Part shown: in pieces, positions 40,439 to 48,422 of the stretch | How the letters are laid out: each line of letters starts with the position of its first letter | Numbering within the stretch: position 1 is the first letter of the stretch | Source of the DNA: an uncultured Kiritimatiellota bacterium | GTDB taxonomy: Bacteria > Verrucomicrobiota > Kiritimatiellia > RFP12 > UBA1067 | Assembly (NCBI GenBank): GCA_934667425.1 | Contig: CAKULV010000002.1 | Coordinates: forward strand, 62,001 to 126,000 | Direction of reading: 5' to 3' | DNA length: 64,000 bases | Translations under genes and position numbers: made by a program | The notes under the pieces: model-generated | What the model saw: the letters and a program-made list of their open reading frames with translations, nothing else | Told to the model about the DNA's origin: nothing | Database searches by the model: none

Positions 40439-41970
40439 GGGCGTTCTGCGAGAAGCTTCCCGTAGTGCTCGTGTTCCTGACGGTTGTTGGGTTCTCATGG
40501 ATATTCGGCGGGGCAAGCGCACCGCACCTGCTCCCGGTGATGCCGTGGGTGTGGGCGCTGTCGCTTGAGGTGCTGCTGTTCCTGCCGCAGCGCCGCCTTG
40601 GGGAGAGCTATGCCGACGCCAGGTCGCGCGTGTGGAAGGCGCTCGCCCGCGATCCTGCGATGTACCTCACCGTACTGTTCCTGCTTACGCTGACCGTGCC
40701 GCTCTTCAACAGGGGGCTGTGTTCCGTGTGCGACTATCCGCAGATACTTGCCGGCGTGGATCCCGCCCCCGCGATACCGTTCGCCCCGTTCTGCGTGAAC
40801 GTGCGGGAGCACCTTGGCGTGCTTGTGTGGTTCGTCCCGGCGCTCACCGCCATGCTTGCGGTTCGCCACGCCCTTTCCCATCACGGGCGGCGCATGCTCG
40901 TGCACCTCCTGGTTTGGAACGGGGCCGCGCTCGCCGCGCTCGGGTTCATTCAGCAGGCAACCGGGGCCAAGGCCCCGTACTGGCTCGACATCGCCGATCC
41001 CGTCATGTACTTCTCTTCCTTCGGATACCCGAACATGGCGGGGGCCTTCTTCGTGGCCCTTTTTGCGGTCTCGGCCGGACTGTGGCTCGACAACGTGAGG
41101 AGGGACATCGGCCCTGAACGCAGCGAGAGGCGTGGTGGCGAGGAGTCCCATGATGGCGCGGACGGCTCTCCGAGGCGTCCCAACCGCTTCCCCCGGCTGG
41201 TGAAGACCCACTACCTCCTCCTGCCTACGGCGCTCTGCTTCTTCGCGTCGCTCGCCACGCTCTCACGGGCCGCGATAATGCTGGCGTTCACGCTACTCGG
41301 GCTGTGGTTCCTCTACCTGTGCCTTTCGCTGTTCACGAGCAGGAAGAACCTTGTCCGCGTGAAGCTCCACCTCGGAATGCTCCTGGGCATCGTCGTGACG
41401 GTTGTGCTGATCGCCGTGTTCGCGCCGGACGACTTCACTCAGGAGGTCTCGTCCCTGTCGCCGACCTCGGTTGCAGACCGCGTCACCGGCAAGGCCCAGT
41501 ACCATACCCGCGTGGCGACGGAGATATTCAAGGATCATCCCGTCTTCGGAGTAGGCGGGTGGGGGTACAAGCACTTCTGCCTCGCGTACATGACAGACGA
41601 GGACTGCGGCAACATACAGCGCGTCGGCGGAGTGAACGTACACAACGACTACCTCCAGCTGCTTTGCGAGCACGGCATCGTGGGGGCTGGCCTGTTGCTT
41701 GCGATCGTCATAGGCCTCTTCGCGCCGATATTCAGGTCCTGGGGGCACGAGATGCGCGTGGCGCACTTCTCGAAGAGGGCGGACTTGCCGCACCCGACGG
41801 CGATCTTCTGCGTTCCGGCGGTCGTGGTGGGGGTGCTGCTGGCGGCGGCGGCCAACCTGGTGCATGCGTTCGGCGATTGCGTGTTCCGCTCGCCGGCGGT
41901 TTTGACGCAGTTCATTCTTCTGCTGACGGCTGCGGAGGGCTTCCTCCCGGACGCGGGAAGGGACCGGTGA
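40435..41970 (+). CDS. O-antigen ligase/Wzy-like polytopic membrane protein
   Basis: A 511-residue inner-membrane protein with about 11 hydrophobic segments. A large periplasmic-type loop contains TGKAQYHTRVATEIFKDHP, VFGVGGWGYKHF and NVHNDYLQLLCEHGIVG, the layout and H-N-D-Y-L motif of the O-antigen ligase (Wzy_C) superfamily. A polar loop (residues about 225-255) is Arg/Asp/Gly-rich. Possible roles are ligation of a polysaccharide to lipid A core or to a protein, or polymerisation. It starts within rseP's last codon and the AKR gene overlaps its stop, so the five genes 39308-44529 may share a transcript. Confidence 0.85.
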   Translation: MRAFCEKLPVVLVFLTVVGFSWIFGGASAPHLLPVMPWVWALSLEVLLFLPQRRLGESYADARSRVWKALARDPAMYLTVLFLLTLTVPLFNRGLCSVCDYPQILAGVDPAPAIPFAPFCVNVREHLGVLVWFVPALTAMLAVRHALSHHGRRMLVHLLVWNGAALAALGFIQQATGAKAPYWLDIADPVMYFSSFGYPNMAGAFFVALFAVSAGLWLDNVRRDIGPERSERRGGEESHDGADGSPRRPNRFPRLVKTHYLLLPTALCFFASLATLSRAAIMLAFTLLGLWFLYLCLSLFTSRKNLVRVKLHLGMLLGIVVTVVLIAVFAPDDFTQEVSSLSPTSVADRVTGKAQYHTRVATEIFKDHPVFGVGGWGYKHFCLAYMTDEDCGNIQRVGGVNVHNDYLQLLCEHGIVGAGLLLAIVIGLFAPIFRSWGHEMRVAHFSKRADLPHPTAIFCVPAVVVGVLLAAAANLVHAFGDCVFRSPAVLTQFILLLTAAEGFLPDAGRDR

Positions 41971-43271
41971 GGGCATTACGAAAAGGACCTGTAGGTCGGC
42001 GCGATTTCCTTGGCGGGATCGTAAAGACGAAGCCGTCCGGGCGGATGTCGATGCGCAAGGATGCGCACGGCGACAGCATATCCCTGCTTGGATACGGCAT
42101 GATGAGGCTCCCCACCGTTGACGGAGCCAATTCCAATCAGGGCGGATCTTCTGAAGCGATAGATGTCGACGAGGTGTTCGCCCAGGTTGATTATGCGCTG
42201 GAGCATGGCGTCAACTACTTCGACACGTCCCCCGCATACTGCCGGGGGGAGTCCGAGGACGTTACCGGCAGGGCGCTCGCCCGCCATCCGCGCGAGATGT
42301 ACAGGGTCGCCACCAAGCTCTCCAACTTCTCGCCTACGCAGTACCCGATCGAGAAGTGCAGGGAGATGTACGAGAAGTCCCGCAAACTCCTCCGCACCGA
42401 GGCGATAGACTACTATCTCCTGCACTCGGTCGGCATGGGGGGCTTCGAGACGTTCAAGCGCCGCTACGTGGACAACGGGGCGATAGAGTTCTGCCTGCGC
42501 GAAAGGGACGCCGGGCGGATAAGGAACCTCGGCTTCTCCTTCCACGGCGACAAGCGCGCGTGGGAATGGCTCATGGAGCGGCACGGCAAGTACCGTTGGG
42601 ACTTCGTGCAGATACAGCTCAACTACGTCGACTGGCGCCACGCCTACGAGACCAACAAGCGCAACCAGGATGCCATATACCTCTACGGCGAGTGCGAGAA
42701 GAGAGGCATCCCGGTAGTCGTGATGGAGCCTCTGCTCGGCGGACGCCTCGCCCGCTTCAACTACACGCTCGCCGAGAAGCTGATCCCGCTGGATCCTGAG
42801 GCGACGCTCGCGAAATGGGCCTTTCGCTTCGCCGGACATCATCCGAAGGTCATGACCGTGCTTTCGGGGATGACGTATCGAGAGCACCTTGAGGAGAACT
42901 GCGCGATATTCTCGCCTCTGGAACCGCTATCCGAAAGGGAGCTCGCGACGCTTGAGGCCGCCGCCGTCGCGTTCCTCGCCGACAGGACCATCCCGTGCAA
43001 CATGTGCAACTACTGCATGCCGTGCCCGTACGGCCTTGACATCCCCGGCATCTTCACGCTGTACAACGACGCCCTCTCGAAGGAGGACAAGGACTGGCGC
43101 AAGTTCCTGCGCGACTACGAGAGGCAGATCCCGTACCTGCGGCAGGCGAACCATTGCACGGGATGCGGGGTGTGCGTAGGGCACTGTCCGCAGGCGATAG
43201 CCATCCCGGACGATATGCGGCGCATCGACGAGCTGACCGAGTCCCTTAAGATGAAGGAGCGCGGCACATGA
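41967..43271 (+). CDS. Aldo/keto reductase with C-terminal 4Fe-4S ferredoxin domain
   Basis: Oxidoreductase of 434 residues if started at the GTG 41967 (overlapping the upstream stop as GTGA) or 408 from the ATG at 42045. The barrel has the AKR tetrad: Asp and Tyr in YFDTSPAYCRGE, Lys in YRVATKLS, His in DYYLLHSVG. The C-terminus adds cysteines CNMCNYCMPCPYG and a complete 4Fe-4S motif CTGCGVCVGHCPQAI. The N-terminus carries RRDFLGGIV, like the twin-arginine signal of related proteins, but the hydrophobic stretch is too short, so export is doubtful. Overlaps with the next gene by 4 nt (ATGA). The iron-sulphur domain and partners suggest electrons come from a ferredoxin or quinol chain. Confidence 0.88.
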   Translation: MRALRKGPVGRRDFLGGIVKTKPSGRMSMRKDAHGDSISLLGYGMMRLPTVDGANSNQGGSSEAIDVDEVFAQVDYALEHGVNYFDTSPAYCRGESEDVTGRALARHPREMYRVATKLSNFSPTQYPIEKCREMYEKSRKLLRTEAIDYYLLHSVGMGGFETFKRRYVDNGAIEFCLRERDAGRIRNLGFSFHGDKRAWEWLMERHGKYRWDFVQIQLNYVDWRHAYETNKRNQDAIYLYGECEKRGIPVVVMEPLLGGRLARFNYTLAEKLIPLDPEATLAKWAFRFAGHHPKVMTVLSGMTYREHLEENCAIFSPLEPLSERELATLEAAAVAFLADRTIPCNMCNYCMPCPYGLDIPGIFTLYNDALSKEDKDWRKFLRDYERQIPYLRQANHCTGCGVCVGHCPQAIAIPDDMRRIDELTESLKMKERGT

Positions 43272-43870
43272 AGCGGTTCTTGACGAGTCCCGGTGTGCGG
43301 AAGTGGGCGAAGATCGTCGTGGCGCTGGTGGCCTTGGCGACCGTCACGGCGGCATTCTTTGGCGTGCGCGAGTGCGCCTTTGCCGCCAAGGTGCAGTTCG
43401 TTCCCGCCGTGCTTGCCCTCAATGCGGCCGCGCTCGCGGTGTTGGCCGCAGTGGTCGCCGTGCGGGCGAGGCTCTACTGCGAGGTGCTGTGCCCGCTGGG
43501 CGTAGCGCAGGATCTTGTGCGGTGGATCTCGAGAAAGAAAGTCCGTCGCGTGTGCACCAGGCTGCCCTCCACGAAAAGGCAGCTCGCCGTGAGGTGGGCC
43601 ATCGCGGCCGCCGCAGTCCTGGCGGGATGCCTCGGCCTTTCGTTCGTGTGGCTCGACCCATATGCGATATTCGGGCGAGGGATTTCATTGGCGGGCGGGC
43701 TCTTCTTCGTCGTGCTTATATTGGCCCTTGTCGGGCATGGGCGGATATGGTGCAACTGGGTTTGTCCCGTGGGAACGATCCTTCAGGCGATGTCGCGCAT
43801 AGCCATGTTCAAGAACAAAGTCGCCAAATGCGACAACTGCAAGGAGTGCCGCAAATGCTTCAGGAACTGA
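43268..43870 (+). CDS. NapH-like membrane 4Fe-4S protein
   Basis: A 200-residue inner-membrane protein with about four membrane segments (FLTSPGVRKWAKIVVALVALATV onward). Two CxxxCP motifs typical of NapH/MauN/CcoG-like quinol dehydrogenases are present, YCEVLCPLG and WCNWVCPVG, and a C-terminal cluster motif CDNCKECRKC. NapH oxidises menaquinol and passes electrons to NapG. The gene overlaps the AKR before it and the NapG-like ferredoxin after it, and no nitrate reductase is nearby, so the electron acceptor must differ. Confidence 0.85.
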   Translation: MKRFLTSPGVRKWAKIVVALVALATVTAAFFGVRECAFAAKVQFVPAVLALNAAALAVLAAVVAVRARLYCEVLCPLGVAQDLVRWISRKKVRRVCTRLPSTKRQLAVRWAIAAAAVLAGCLGLSFVWLDPYAIFGRGISLAGGLFFVVLILALVGHGRIWCNWVCPVGTILQAMSRIAMFKNKVAKCDNCKECRKCFRN

Positions 43871-44529
43871 CACGCCGCATGTTTCTGGCGTCAGGCGCAG
43901 GGGCGTCGGTCGCCGTTGCCGCGGACAAGCTTACCGATGGAGGCTTCGCGGAAGTCTCGGAGCCGGGCAGGCCCGAGCGTGGCCGTCCGGTGGTGCCTGC
44001 CGGGGCCAAGGGGCTCAGGGCGTTCCGCGTGAAGTGCGTAGGATGCCAGCTGTGCGTGAAGACGTGTCCGGAGAAGGTGCTGCGCCCATCGTTCGACAAG
44101 AGAAGGTTCCTCCAGCCTGAAATGGGCTTCGAGCACGGCTATTGCCGCCCGGGGTGTTCGCGTTGCGGCGAGGTGTGCCCGGCGGGGGCGATCGTCCCTG
44201 TCGCAAGGGAGGAGAAGCTCCATACGCACGTGGGGTATGCGGTGTGGCACAGGGACAGGTGCCTTGCCGAAATCGAGGGCTTGAAGTGCAGCGCGTGCGA
44301 ACGGCACTGCCCCGTGAAGGCCATAAGGCTGGTCAAGGGAGTGCCGGTGGTTGACGCTGCGGCGTGCATCGGCTGCGGCGCATGCGAGAACCTGTGTCCC
44401 GCGCGTCCAATGCCGGGGATGACCGTGGAAGGGTGCGAGATCCACCGTGTCGACGTGCCGGTGCCGAAGGGGAAGGTAGCGTACGAACTCGCCCACCCCG
44501 GCCGGTTCCGCATCCGCGAGCAGGTGTAG
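43855..44529 (+). CDS. NapG-like polyferredoxin with twin-arginine signal
   Basis: A 224-residue protein with an N-terminal Tat-type signal (LTRRMFLASGAGASVAVAA) and four iron-sulphur motifs: CVGCQLCVKTCPEKV, CRPGCSRCGEVCPAG, CSACERHCPVKAI and CIGCGACENLCPARP. This is the NapG arrangement, a periplasmic electron shuttle docking to NapH. It starts 16 nt inside the NapH-like gene, so the pair is tightly coupled. With the AKR gene it forms a three-gene redox operon. Activity unknown; the cluster count and order are clear. Confidence 0.87.
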   Translation: MLQELTRRMFLASGAGASVAVAADKLTDGGFAEVSEPGRPERGRPVVPAGAKGLRAFRVKCVGCQLCVKTCPEKVLRPSFDKRRFLQPEMGFEHGYCRPGCSRCGEVCPAGAIVPVAREEKLHTHVGYAVWHRDRCLAEIEGLKCSACERHCPVKAIRLVKGVPVVDAAACIGCGACENLCPARPMPGMTVEGCEIHRVDVPVPKGKVAYELAHPGRFRIREQV

Positions 44530-44558
44530 CAGGCTTTTCAGGTTCTTGGAAAAAACGC

Positions 44559-44587
44559 TTGCATTGATATCTGCCATATGGTATATT
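44559..44587 (+). promoter_or_regulatory. Promoter of the tRNA-Arg/tRNA-fMet operon
   Basis: TTGCAT (44559-44564), 17-bp spacer ending in TGG, and TATATT (44582-44587). The predicted start is about 15 nt upstream of tRNA-Arg. Confidence 0.75.
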
Positions 44588-44609
44588 ATGCGGCGTTTTG
44601 CGAAGCAAT

Positions 44610-44686
44610 GCGCCTGTAGCTCAACTGGATAGAGCATCAGACTACGAATCTGAGGGTTGTAGGTTCGACTCCTGTCAGGCGCGCCA
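44610..44686 (+). tRNA. tRNA-Arg (ACG)
   Basis: GCGCCTG pairs with CAGGCGC, the anticodon stem is TCAGA/TCTGA with loop CTACGAA (anticodon ACG), the T arm contains GGTTCGACTCC and CCA is encoded. ACG is expected to be edited to ICG to read CGU, CGC and CGA. Confidence 0.95.
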
Positions 44687-44702
44687 TTCGCAGGCGCCAG
44701 AT

Positions 44703-44779
<77 letters not shown>

Positions 44780-44785
44780 ATCAAG

Positions 44786-44817
44786 CCGATGTCGATGTGG
44801 ACATCGGTTTTCTATTT
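44786..44817 (+). terminator. Rho-independent terminator of the tRNA operon
   Basis: CCGATGTC (44786-44793) pairs with GACATCGG (44800-44807) around a 6-nt loop, followed by TTTTCTATTT. Confidence 0.85.
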
Positions 44818-44892
44818 ACCTGTCGCCAATGACGCCCAAAGCGCGAGGCGCAAATATTTAGGGCAATGGCAAGCCGAAAATCCGTCCGCATG

Positions 44893-44901
44893 TGGTATAA
44901 T
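44893..44901 (+). promoter_or_regulatory. Extended -10 promoter of the 44910 aminotransferase (leaderless)
   Basis: TGG-TATAAT (in ATGTGGTATAAT) ends 8 nt before the ATG at 44910. There is no Shine-Dalgarno. Confidence 0.75.
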
Positions 44902-44909
44902 TTGCGGTC

Positions 44910-46190
44910 ATGGACACATTGGCAAAAAGTTTGAACAAGACGCTTGGCCCTGCGGCAGGTTTTCTGTCCGCCGAGGGGCGGCGCATGTACTTTCCATTCG
45001 GCGGCATTCTCGGACAGGGGGCCGAGGCCAAAAAGTGCGGCATAAACGCCACGATAGGCATGGCGTTCGAGGAGGATGGCTCTCCACTCGTGATGGACTG
45101 CTTCTCCAAGAACGTTGCGCTCGGCCGCAAGTCGTTCCTGTACGCGGGCAGCTTCGGCCTTCCCGCCCTGCGCGAGATCTGGCGGGAATTCCTCGTTCGG
45201 AAGAACCCCTCGCTCAATGGCAAGCGGTTCTCGAACCCGGTGGTCACCAACGCGCTTACTCATGGCCTGCGCGTGTGCGCGGAGCTGTTTGCGGACAAGA
45301 GCGACACGGTGGTGGTCCCGGATCTGTACTGGGACAACTACGCGCTCATATTCGCCGACGCCTGCGGCGCGAAGATGCAGACGTTCAACACCTTCAGGAA
45401 CGGATGCTTTGACGCCGCCGCCATGAAGAAGGCCCTGCTCGGCCCGGGCGACAAGAAGCTTCTCATACTCAACTTCCCGAACAACCCCACCGGCTACACC
45501 GCAACGCTGGATGATGCGAAGAAGATCGTGTCCGCAGTCAAGGCCGCAGCAAAGGAGAAGAGGATCGTCGTGATCCTCGACGACGCGTACTTCGGGCTCG
45601 TATACGAGAAGGGCGTCCACGAGGATTCCCTGTTCGCCGAGTTCTCGGATCTGCACCCCAACGTGCTGGCCGTCAAGCTGGACGGCACCACTAAGGAGGA
45701 CTACGTGTGGGGCATGCGCGTGGGATTCATCACGTTCGCGGGGAAGGGCCTCACGGCGGAGCAGCTTTCGGCGTTCGAGGCGAAGGCGGCGGGCGACGTG
45801 CGCTCTTCGATATCCAACGCCTCGTCGCTCGGGCAGCACCTCGCCATCGCCGCCTACCAGGACCCGAACTACATCCGCCAGAAGCGCGAGAAGTATGCCG
45901 TGCTCAAGAACCGCTACAGGATCATCCGCGGCATCCTGAAGACGCATCCCGAATACGCCGAATCGTTCGAGGCGATGCCATTCAACTCCGGCTACTTCAT
46001 GTGCGTGAAGCCGAAGGGCGTCGCGGCGGAGGATGTTCGCCGCCACCTCATCGAGAAGTATTCGACGGGCACGATAGTGCTTTCGGGGCTCATACGGATA
46101 GCGTTCTCGACGGTTCCGGCGAAGACGCTCCCGAAGCTTTTCGCGAACGTCGATGCGGCGATCAGGGACCTTAGGAGATTAAATGGTTAA
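44910..46190 (+). CDS. Class I/II PLP-dependent aminotransferase
   Basis: Cytosolic 426-residue fold-type I enzyme. Visible features are the cofactor-binding NALTHGLRVC region, the substrate/PLP Asn in NFPNNPTGYTA, the PLP Asp/Tyr in VILDDAYFGLVY, a candidate Schiff-base Lys in LDGTTKEDYVWGMRVG, and the C-terminal RIAFSTV with the carboxylate-binding Arg. The substrate cannot be inferred; it differs from DapL and from the 54619 enzyme. The last residues (RRLNG) and stop codon are provided by the repeat-rich gap that follows, suggesting the original 3' end was altered by the repeat. Confidence 0.88.
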   Translation: MDTLAKSLNKTLGPAAGFLSAEGRRMYFPFGGILGQGAEAKKCGINATIGMAFEEDGSPLVMDCFSKNVALGRKSFLYAGSFGLPALREIWREFLVRKNPSLNGKRFSNPVVTNALTHGLRVCAELFADKSDTVVVPDLYWDNYALIFADACGAKMQTFNTFRNGCFDAAAMKKALLGPGDKKLLILNFPNNPTGYTATLDDAKKIVSAVKAAAKEKRIVVILDDAYFGLVYEKGVHEDSLFAEFSDLHPNVLAVKLDGTTKEDYVWGMRVGFITFAGKGLTAEQLSAFEAKAAGDVRSSISNASSLGQHLAIAAYQDPNYIRQKREKYAVLKNRYRIIRGILKTHPEYAESFEAMPFNSGYFMCVKPKGVAAEDVRRHLIEKYSTGTIVLSGLIRIAFSTVPAKTLPKLFANVDAAIRDLRRLNG

Positions 46191-46330
46191 ATGGCGGCGT
46201 TGCCGCCTAAATCGCCGCTACGCGGCTTTAAATGGTTGAAAGTTGAAAGTTGGTAGTTGGTAGATGGTAGTTGGTAGATATGATGGACAGAATTTAACCA
46301 TTTAACCATTTAACTATTTAAAGACGCGAA
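46191..46330. repeat. Intergenic repeat block A (7-bp and 8-bp tandem repeats plus palindromes)
   Basis: Holds palindromic GGCGGCGTTGCCGCC and CGCCGCTACGCGGC, then heptamers GTTGAAA x2 and alternating GTTGGTA/GATGGTA x5 (46234-46279), then GATGGACAGAATTTAA and 8-bp units TTTAACCA/TTTAACTA (about 46291-46321). The same order of units recurs at 52076-52191 and, rearranged, at 57655-57773. Confidence 0.85.
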
Positions 46331-46357
46331 GCGGCGATTGAAACGACGATTAAGAAG

Positions 46358-47839
46358 GTGAAGAAGTCGATCACAGTCCTCGGCATCGAGGCGGATGGCG
46401 TACGCGGCATCCGCCTCGTGCAGAACAAGTCGGAATGGCGTGTCGCCGACCGCTGCTTCTGGCGCACGGACGGCGCGGACGCTTCCGCAGACGCCGCGGC
46501 GTCCGAAGACGGTGGCGCGGCGCAGCCAGGCGGCATCGGCGACGATGCGGCGGGCGAGACGCATGACCGCTACGGGGATCTCGTGGAGGCTTTCAGGGCG
46601 GCGGGGCGCCGCTTCGGGACGCACGAGGTTGTGCTGTCAGTGCCGCTTTCCTCCCTGCTCGTGAAGGTGTCGAGCGTCCCCGCGGAAGATCGCGACCGCC
46701 TGAATGAGACCGCAGCCGAGGAGATCGGCAAGGTGTCGCCGTTCCCGGACGAGGAGCCAGTGGCCGGCGTGGAGACCGTGCTGGAGACGGAAGGCCGCGT
46801 GGTGTTCATGTTTGCCGCCCTGCCGGAGGCGGAGGCTTCCGAGATCGGGGATGCCCTCGACGAGGCCAAGGTACGGGTACTCCGCACCGACATCTCTGCG
46901 CTCGGCTGGCTCCGTACGCGCTGGACGGAGATATACCCGGATGGGGAGGCCGTTCCGCGCCGCAAGGTCGTGCTGATGAATTGCGACGACGGCTGGGACG
47001 TGGTGGTGCTCGACAACCAGGTGCCTTCGCTCCTTCGCGGCCTCGGCGGGATACCCAATGCCGATGACCTTTTCCGCGAGGTGACGCTGTCGCTCATACG
47101 CGCCGATGCGTCGGTGGAGGCTTCCGAGATCGTGGTGTTCGTGAAGTCCGCGATCGACGGCGTCCTCGTCAAGAGGTTCGACGAGCTTGCGCCGGTGCGC
47201 GTCGTGACGGTAGGCGGCGCGGACTGCGATGACGCGAACGGCTCCGGCGATGGGCTGGCCGCGTTTGGCGGGGTGGAGGGCGTCGCCCTCAGGACATCCG
47301 AAGGATACTCGCTCGACGTTACCCCTGCGGACTGGGCGGAGGCCCGCACGGAGGCGCGGTTCTCGAAGAAGCTGTTTACGTTCATCGCGCTCGCCGCCGC
47401 CGGATGGCTTCTCGCCATGGCCGGGCTCTTCGGCGTTCCGTTCGTATACGGGCGCATGACGGAGCGGCAGAAGACGGTGTCCCGGCGCCATTCCGCCGAC
47501 TTCCGTGCGGTGAAGGAGATGCGCGACAAGGTGAAGCTCGTGCAGCAGTATTCCGACCATGCGCGCGGATCGCTTGAGATCCTAAAGGCGGTGTCCGACC
47601 GGATGCCGGAGGGCATAACGCTCACGAGCTTCAACTTCAGGCGCGGCGAACGGCTTTCGATAGTCGGCGAGGCAGACCAGCCCACGAGCGTGTACGACTT
47701 CAAGAACGCGCTTGCGGATGCGGAAACCGAGGACGGCGCGAAGCTGTTCGCGGAGGTGAACCTCACGGGGCCGTCGCAAAGCCGGGGCGTGCACAAGTTT
47801 TCCATAGAGTGCCTGTTCGAGGCCAGGGAGGAGAAATGA
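46358..47839 (+). CDS. PilM-PilN (GspL-like) fusion protein of a type IV pilus/type II secretion assembly platform
   Basis: A 493-residue inner-membrane protein. Residues 1-330 have the actin-like PilM/GspL fold (VLGIEADGVRGIRLV; VVLSVPLSSLLVKVSSVP; ISALGWLRTRW; VVLMNCDDGWDVVVLD). A transmembrane helix lies near residues 345-365 (FTFIALAAAGWLLAMAGLFG), then a PilN-like periplasmic coiled coil and a small domain (GITLTSFNFRRGERLSIVGEA). PilM and PilN are separate in most pili, so this fused form is GspL-like. A GTG at 46358 after TAAGAAG is the start. It overlaps the PilO-like gene by 4 nt, starting a four-gene operon. Confidence 0.85.
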   Translation: MKKSITVLGIEADGVRGIRLVQNKSEWRVADRCFWRTDGADASADAAASEDGGAAQPGGIGDDAAGETHDRYGDLVEAFRAAGRRFGTHEVVLSVPLSSLLVKVSSVPAEDRDRLNETAAEEIGKVSPFPDEEPVAGVETVLETEGRVVFMFAALPEAEASEIGDALDEAKVRVLRTDISALGWLRTRWTEIYPDGEAVPRRKVVLMNCDDGWDVVVLDNQVPSLLRGLGGIPNADDLFREVTLSLIRADASVEASEIVVFVKSAIDGVLVKRFDELAPVRVVTVGGADCDDANGSGDGLAAFGGVEGVALRTSEGYSLDVTPADWAEARTEARFSKKLFTFIALAAAGWLLAMAGLFGVPFVYGRMTERQKTVSRRHSADFRAVKEMRDKVKLVQQYSDHARGSLEILKAVSDRMPEGITLTSFNFRRGERLSIVGEADQPTSVYDFKNALADAETEDGAKLFAEVNLTGPSQSRGVHKFSIECLFEAREEK

Positions 47840-48384
47840 CGTCAAACCTCTCGAGGCGAGACCGCATGGTGGCGGCAATCGGCGGCGTGATCCTCATGTA
47901 CGGGCTTTGCGCTGTCCTCTGGTTCATGGGGCAGGAGCAGGCGTGGCGGGTCGCCGCGAAGAAGTACGATGCCGCCGTGAAGAAGACGCTTTCGGAGAAG
48001 AAGCTCATTTCCCAGCGGCAGAAGTGGAACGACGCGTACGAGGCGGAGCGCGAGAAGATGCCGGTGTTCGGCGAAGGCGCGATGGACGTCGACACGCACT
48101 GGCTCAGCCGCATGGACTCCATCGCGCAGGCGAACAACGTCTCGATATCCCAGCGTCAGGCCGGGCAGCAGGTCGAGGCGGGCGACGTGTTCGAGCAGCC
48201 GATAGACGTGAAGCGGTGGGAGGCGACCATAACGTCGCTCGTCAAGTTCATGCACGCCCTCGAATGCGAGACCAACGCGATGTTCGACGTGCGCGAGATC
48301 GCAATCAAGCCTTCGTCGCACAAGGGTTTCCTCACGGGGTCGTTCAGGCTCGCCTGCGCATACATGAGGGAGGATGCCGAGTGA
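47836..48384 (+). CDS. PilO/GspM-like periplasmic assembly protein
   Basis: A 182-residue protein with a short cytoplasmic tail, one transmembrane helix (MVAAIGGVILMYGLCAVLWFM, split around residue 20), a coiled-coil stretch (WRVAAKKYDAAVKKTLSEKK) and a small ferredoxin-like periplasmic domain. Size, topology and position between a PilM/N-like gene and a secretin gene match PilO or GspM. It starts at the ATGA overlap with the upstream gene. Confidence 0.78.
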   Translation: MTSNLSRRDRMVAAIGGVILMYGLCAVLWFMGQEQAWRVAAKKYDAAVKKTLSEKKLISQRQKWNDAYEAEREKMPVFGEGAMDVDTHWLSRMDSIAQANNVSISQRQAGQQVEAGDVFEQPIDVKRWEATITSLVKFMHALECETNAMFDVREIAIKPSSHKGFLTGSFRLACAYMREDAE

Positions 48385-48422
48385 TGACGCCGGTTCCTAA
48401 ATCGCCTTTCAAGGAGTCAAAG

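Noticed and set aside
41967..42044. Functional Tat signal on the aldo/keto reductase
   Set aside because: RRDFL is present, but the hydrophobic stretch is only about four residues before charged KTKPSGR, too short for export.
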